Source of the DNA: an uncultured bacterium
GTDB taxonomy: Bacteria > Bacillota > Clostridia > Lachnospirales > Lachnospiraceae
NCBI GenBank assembly: GCA_947383005.1
Contig: CANDBT010000018.1
Location: forward strand, 1 to 64,000
Length of the DNA stretch: 64,000 bases
Direction: 5' to 3'
The position numbers were made by a program, and so were the translations under genes. Below the pieces are notes generated by a model. The model saw only the letters and a program-made list of their open reading frames with translations, was not told the origin of the DNA and ran no database searches. This document shows positions 61,543 to 64,000 of the stretch, one piece after another. The first letter of the stretch is position 1. Every line of letters begins with the position of its first letter.

Positions 61543-63366
61543 ATGAAGCTGCCGCAGAAAATGAGGGTGAAGATACTATTGTTATGTCTGGTATGCACGA
61601 TGACAGCTCTTTTGCTGCAGACCTGGCTGTTTAACCGGGAATCTTCCCTGTTGATTTATAATCAGGCAAAAAAGGAGAGCTTCAGCCTTCTGCAGAATAT
61701 GCAGGATGATCTGTTTACGATTTTAAAATCCATGGAAGGGAATATGATAAAGGCATACAACCGGCCCCAGCTCATCCGTGACCTGCGGGATGAGATACCT
61801 GTGGACAGGCTGCGGGAGATGTATTACCGGGAAGCTTATAATGTGGCGATGGAGTGTTTTGATACTTCAGACGGAGTGGTGGCTTTATACCTTTATAATT
61901 CTCAGGATGAGATTGTCAGTACATACCGCAGGGCAGTTACTCCCCGCCACAATTATCCATTGGATATCTATGAAAAGGAACAGGAGAATAATGCCGGGAA
62001 GGTAAAGGCGTATGTCCATTCGGATGAGGCGGCGATGCTGGTGTCCAGCTATTATAACACTTACCGGGAGGCTGAGATTGTCCGTCTGGTAATGAAGCTT
62101 TACAATAACAGCAATACCAGCCAGATGATCGGCTATCTGGTGTGTGATGTTGACAGCAAGATCTTCCGTTACCGGATGGAGAAATTTCTTACGGACAGCA
62201 ACATGTTTATCTGGCTCCAGCCTGTCGGGGATCGGGCTACGGTGTCTGTGGGGAGCATTGGAGGGAAGGATCAAGATGTTTATGAGGAGATCTCCAGGTG
62301 CATTAGCCGGGGAATTACGGATGTTTCCCTTCCCGCAAAAGGGAGGAGCCGGGTGTTCTTTCAGGTGGAGCAGAATAAATACAATGTAAGCGCCTATGCC
62401 CTGATGCCCCAGGCGCTTCTGGCGGCTAATCAGCGTTCTCTGACCACCAGCCTTTTTATTATTGCCGGGGTGATGGTGGTGATTGCCCTGGGAGCTACTT
62501 TTTTCTGGACCAGGAGCCTGACCCGCCCTTTGGAGGAGCTTACCCGAATGATGGAACGGATTAAAGGGGGAGAGACAAAGCTGCGCATAACCGTGAAGCA
62601 AAAGGATGAGATTGGGGAGCTGGGGAAGGGCTTTAATGAGATGTTAGATCAGATTGAGACTCTTCTGGTCAAGGAATATGAGACAAAGCTTTTGCTAAAC
62701 CGGGCAGAATATAATGCCCTGCAGGCTCAGATCAATCCCCATTTTCTCTACAATACCCTGGATACCATGAGCAGCATTGCCCAGATCCGTCATTGTGAGG
62801 AGGTCAGCTATCTTTGTCAGTCCCTGTCCAACATTTTCCGCTACAGCCTGGATATGAAGAATCCTTTTTCTACGGTTGCCAAGGAGATCGTACACCTGAA
62901 AAACTATATTTATGTAATGAATGTACGGATGCAGGATCATATTCATTATGATTTTGCGGTTGATCAGGATGCCCTGAAGTGTACGGTTCCCAGAATTTCC
63001 ATACAGCCTTTGGTTGAAAATGCCATAAAGCATGGCCTGTGGAATGCGAAAGGGGAAAAACGGATCGCGATCCGCGCAAAAAGGGAACAGGGGATATTGG
63101 TGATAACCGTGGAGGATAACGGGGTGGGGATGGAGAATCCACAGGAGATGAACCGGAAGATGGCGGAGAATGATCTGGATATGGTGGGTCGGGGGAATTC
63201 GATTGGCCTGATTAATATTAATGCCAGGGTTAAGATGCTCTATGGGGATATTTATGGGATTACTGTGGAAAGCAGCCCTGGCAGGGGTACAAAGGTCAGG
63301 CTGGCGGCCGCCTGTCTGGCCATGGAGGAGGTGAAGGAATGGAAAAAGAGTTTTATACGGTTCTGA
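61543..63366 (+). CDS. YesM-type sensor histidine kinase, second system
   Basis: The 607 residues have TM1 at about 9-29, an extracellular region of about 270 residues, TM2 near 302-322 (SLFIIAGVMVVIALGATFFW), HAMP, and a His_kinase domain with H400 in INPHFLYNTLDTM. The HATPase G box is VEDNGVGMENPQEM. It is only distantly similar to the kinase at 4417 and its sensor region differs, so another ligand is likely. The stop lies 25 bases inside the following regulator gene, so translation is coupled. The ribosome site GGAGGTGGAACAGGG precedes the ATG. Confidence 0.93.
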   Translation: MKLPQKMRVKILLLCLVCTMTALLLQTWLFNRESSLLIYNQAKKESFSLLQNMQDDLFTILKSMEGNMIKAYNRPQLIRDLRDEIPVDRLREMYYREAYNVAMECFDTSDGVVALYLYNSQDEIVSTYRRAVTPRHNYPLDIYEKEQENNAGKVKAYVHSDEAAMLVSSYYNTYREAEIVRLVMKLYNNSNTSQMIGYLVCDVDSKIFRYRMEKFLTDSNMFIWLQPVGDRATVSVGSIGGKDQDVYEEISRCISRGITDVSLPAKGRSRVFFQVEQNKYNVSAYALMPQALLAANQRSLTTSLFIIAGVMVVIALGATFFWTRSLTRPLEELTRMMERIKGGETKLRITVKQKDEIGELGKGFNEMLDQIETLLVKEYETKLLLNRAEYNALQAQINPHFLYNTLDTMSSIAQIRHCEEVSYLCQSLSNIFRYSLDMKNPFSTVAKEIVHLKNYIYVMNVRMQDHIHYDFAVDQDALKCTVPRISIQPLVENAIKHGLWNAKGEKRIAIRAKREQGILVITVEDNGVGMENPQEMNRKMAENDLDMVGRGNSIGLININARVKMLYGDIYGITVESSPGRGTKVRLAAACLAMEEVKEWKKSFIRF

Positions 63367-64000
63367 TTGCAGATGATGAATACTGGACCAGAGAAAAGCT
63401 GCGTACAATGATTGACTGGCCGGTGTATTCCCTGCGATGTCTGGAACCTGCTGCGAACGGGGAAGAGGTGGTAAACCGACTGAAGGAGGAGCGCCCGGAT
63501 ATTCTGATTACGGATATCAATATGCCGTTTGTCAATGGGGTTCAGTTATTACAGATGATTCAGGAGAATTACCCGGATATTATTACCTTTGTTGTCAGCG
63601 GGTATGATGATTTTCAGTACGTAAAAGACAGCTTTATGGCAGGCTCTATTAATTATCTGGTAAAGCCCATTGCCCGGATCGACCTGGTGAACGCTCTTTC
63701 CAAGGCCCTGGAGATTATCAGCCTGCGGCAGGCGGATGCCAGGCACAGGCAGGAGCAGCAGACTCAGCTGTTAAAGGCGGCTTCTCTTTTGCAGGACAGG
63801 GAATTCAGTCAGCTTCTGGAGCGGGAAAATGCTTCCTTTACGCCTATTATCACCATGAATAATGATATGGATTTTGCGGGAATGAGCCTGATGCTGATTA
63901 AAATCCATGATATCGGAAGCCTGGCCTGTCAGTATGGGCATGATATGAATCAGCTTTCTTATGCGGTCAAAAAGGAAATCCGCAGATGCCTGAACCATGA
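63339..64000 (+). CDS. YesN-type response regulator, partial (runs off the window)
   Basis: At least 220 residues are visible. The receiver domain has the acidic pair in LIADDEYWTRE, phosphoacceptor D59 in ILITDINMPFVNG, and the Lys in NYLVKPI. After residue 125 the YesN-type middle region begins. The C-terminal AraC-type DNA-binding domain is expected beyond 64000 and is not seen. The start ATG 63339 follows GAGGAGGTGAAGG inside the kinase gene, with 28 bases overlap. Confidence 0.92.
   Translation, partial: MEKEFYTVLIADDEYWTREKLRTMIDWPVYSLRCLEPAANGEEVVNRLKEERPDILITDINMPFVNGVQLLQMIQENYPDIITFVVSGYDDFQYVKDSFMAGSINYLVKPIARIDLVNALSKALEIISLRQADARHRQEQQTQLLKAASLLQDREFSQLLERENASFTPIITMNNDMDFAGMSLMLIKIHDIGSLACQYGHDMNQLSYAVKKEIRRCLNH

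Overview
The window looks like a chromosomal segment of a Gram-positive, low-to-mid GC Clostridia bacterium, most likely a Lachnospiraceae (clostridial cluster XIVa) gut species. The support is a Firmicutes-type gene order (plsX-acpP-rnc-smc-ftsY; cmk-ispH-S1; tepA-ftsK; priA-def-fmt-yugP-rsmB-rlmN-prpC-prkC-rsgA-rpe), strong AGGAGG-type ribosome binding sites, YesM/YesN two-component pairs and a fused PurL/PurQ. No database search was possible, so the genus is not assigned.

Region 1 (1-13.5 kb) is accessory. It holds a broken tyrosine recombinase, then a uronic-acid glycan locus: cytoplasmic beta-glucuronidase, YesN/YesM regulators on the opposite strand, a three-gene sugar ABC importer without its ATPase, a GH88 unsaturated glucuronyl hydrolase and a heparinase II/III-type lyase. 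The lyase and both hydrolases lack signal peptides. The simplest reading is that glucuronate-containing oligosaccharides are imported whole and cut inside the cell.

Region 2 (13.6-24.7 kb) is core: phospholipid and fatty acid initiation (plsX, acpP), RNA processing (rnc), chromosome condensation (smc), SRP receptor (ftsY), threonine deaminase (ilvA), a CLC-type transporter and a DEAD-box helicase.

Region 3 (24.7-39.7 kb) holds two small unrecognised membrane proteins separated by a MITE-like element, purL, aspartate kinase, an M28-like lipoprotein with altered active-site residues, a polyphosphate:AMP phosphotransferase, an HI0933-type flavoprotein, and cmk-ispH-S1.

Region 4 (39.7-47 kb) is repeat-rich: two gaps of more than 500 bp around a ClpP-like TepA, then an FtsK/SpoIIIE translocase with an unusual Ser/Tyr/Glu repeat linker, then fhs.

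Region 5 (47-61.2 kb) is a dense core run for cell wall synthesis (murE, murF), replication restart (priA), protein maturation (def, fmt), rRNA modification (rsmB, rlmN), PASTA kinase signalling (prpC, prkC), ribosome assembly (rsgA) and pentose phosphates (rpe). Region 6 (61.2-64 kb) starts a second YesM/YesN-type system that runs off the end.

No tRNA, rRNA, CRISPR array or complete insertion sequence was recognised. The main unexplained material is a set of dispersed palindromic intergenic elements, the repeat-capped end of tepA, a 19-bp tandem repeat after pap, the FtsK linker repeats and the degenerate M28 lipoprotein.
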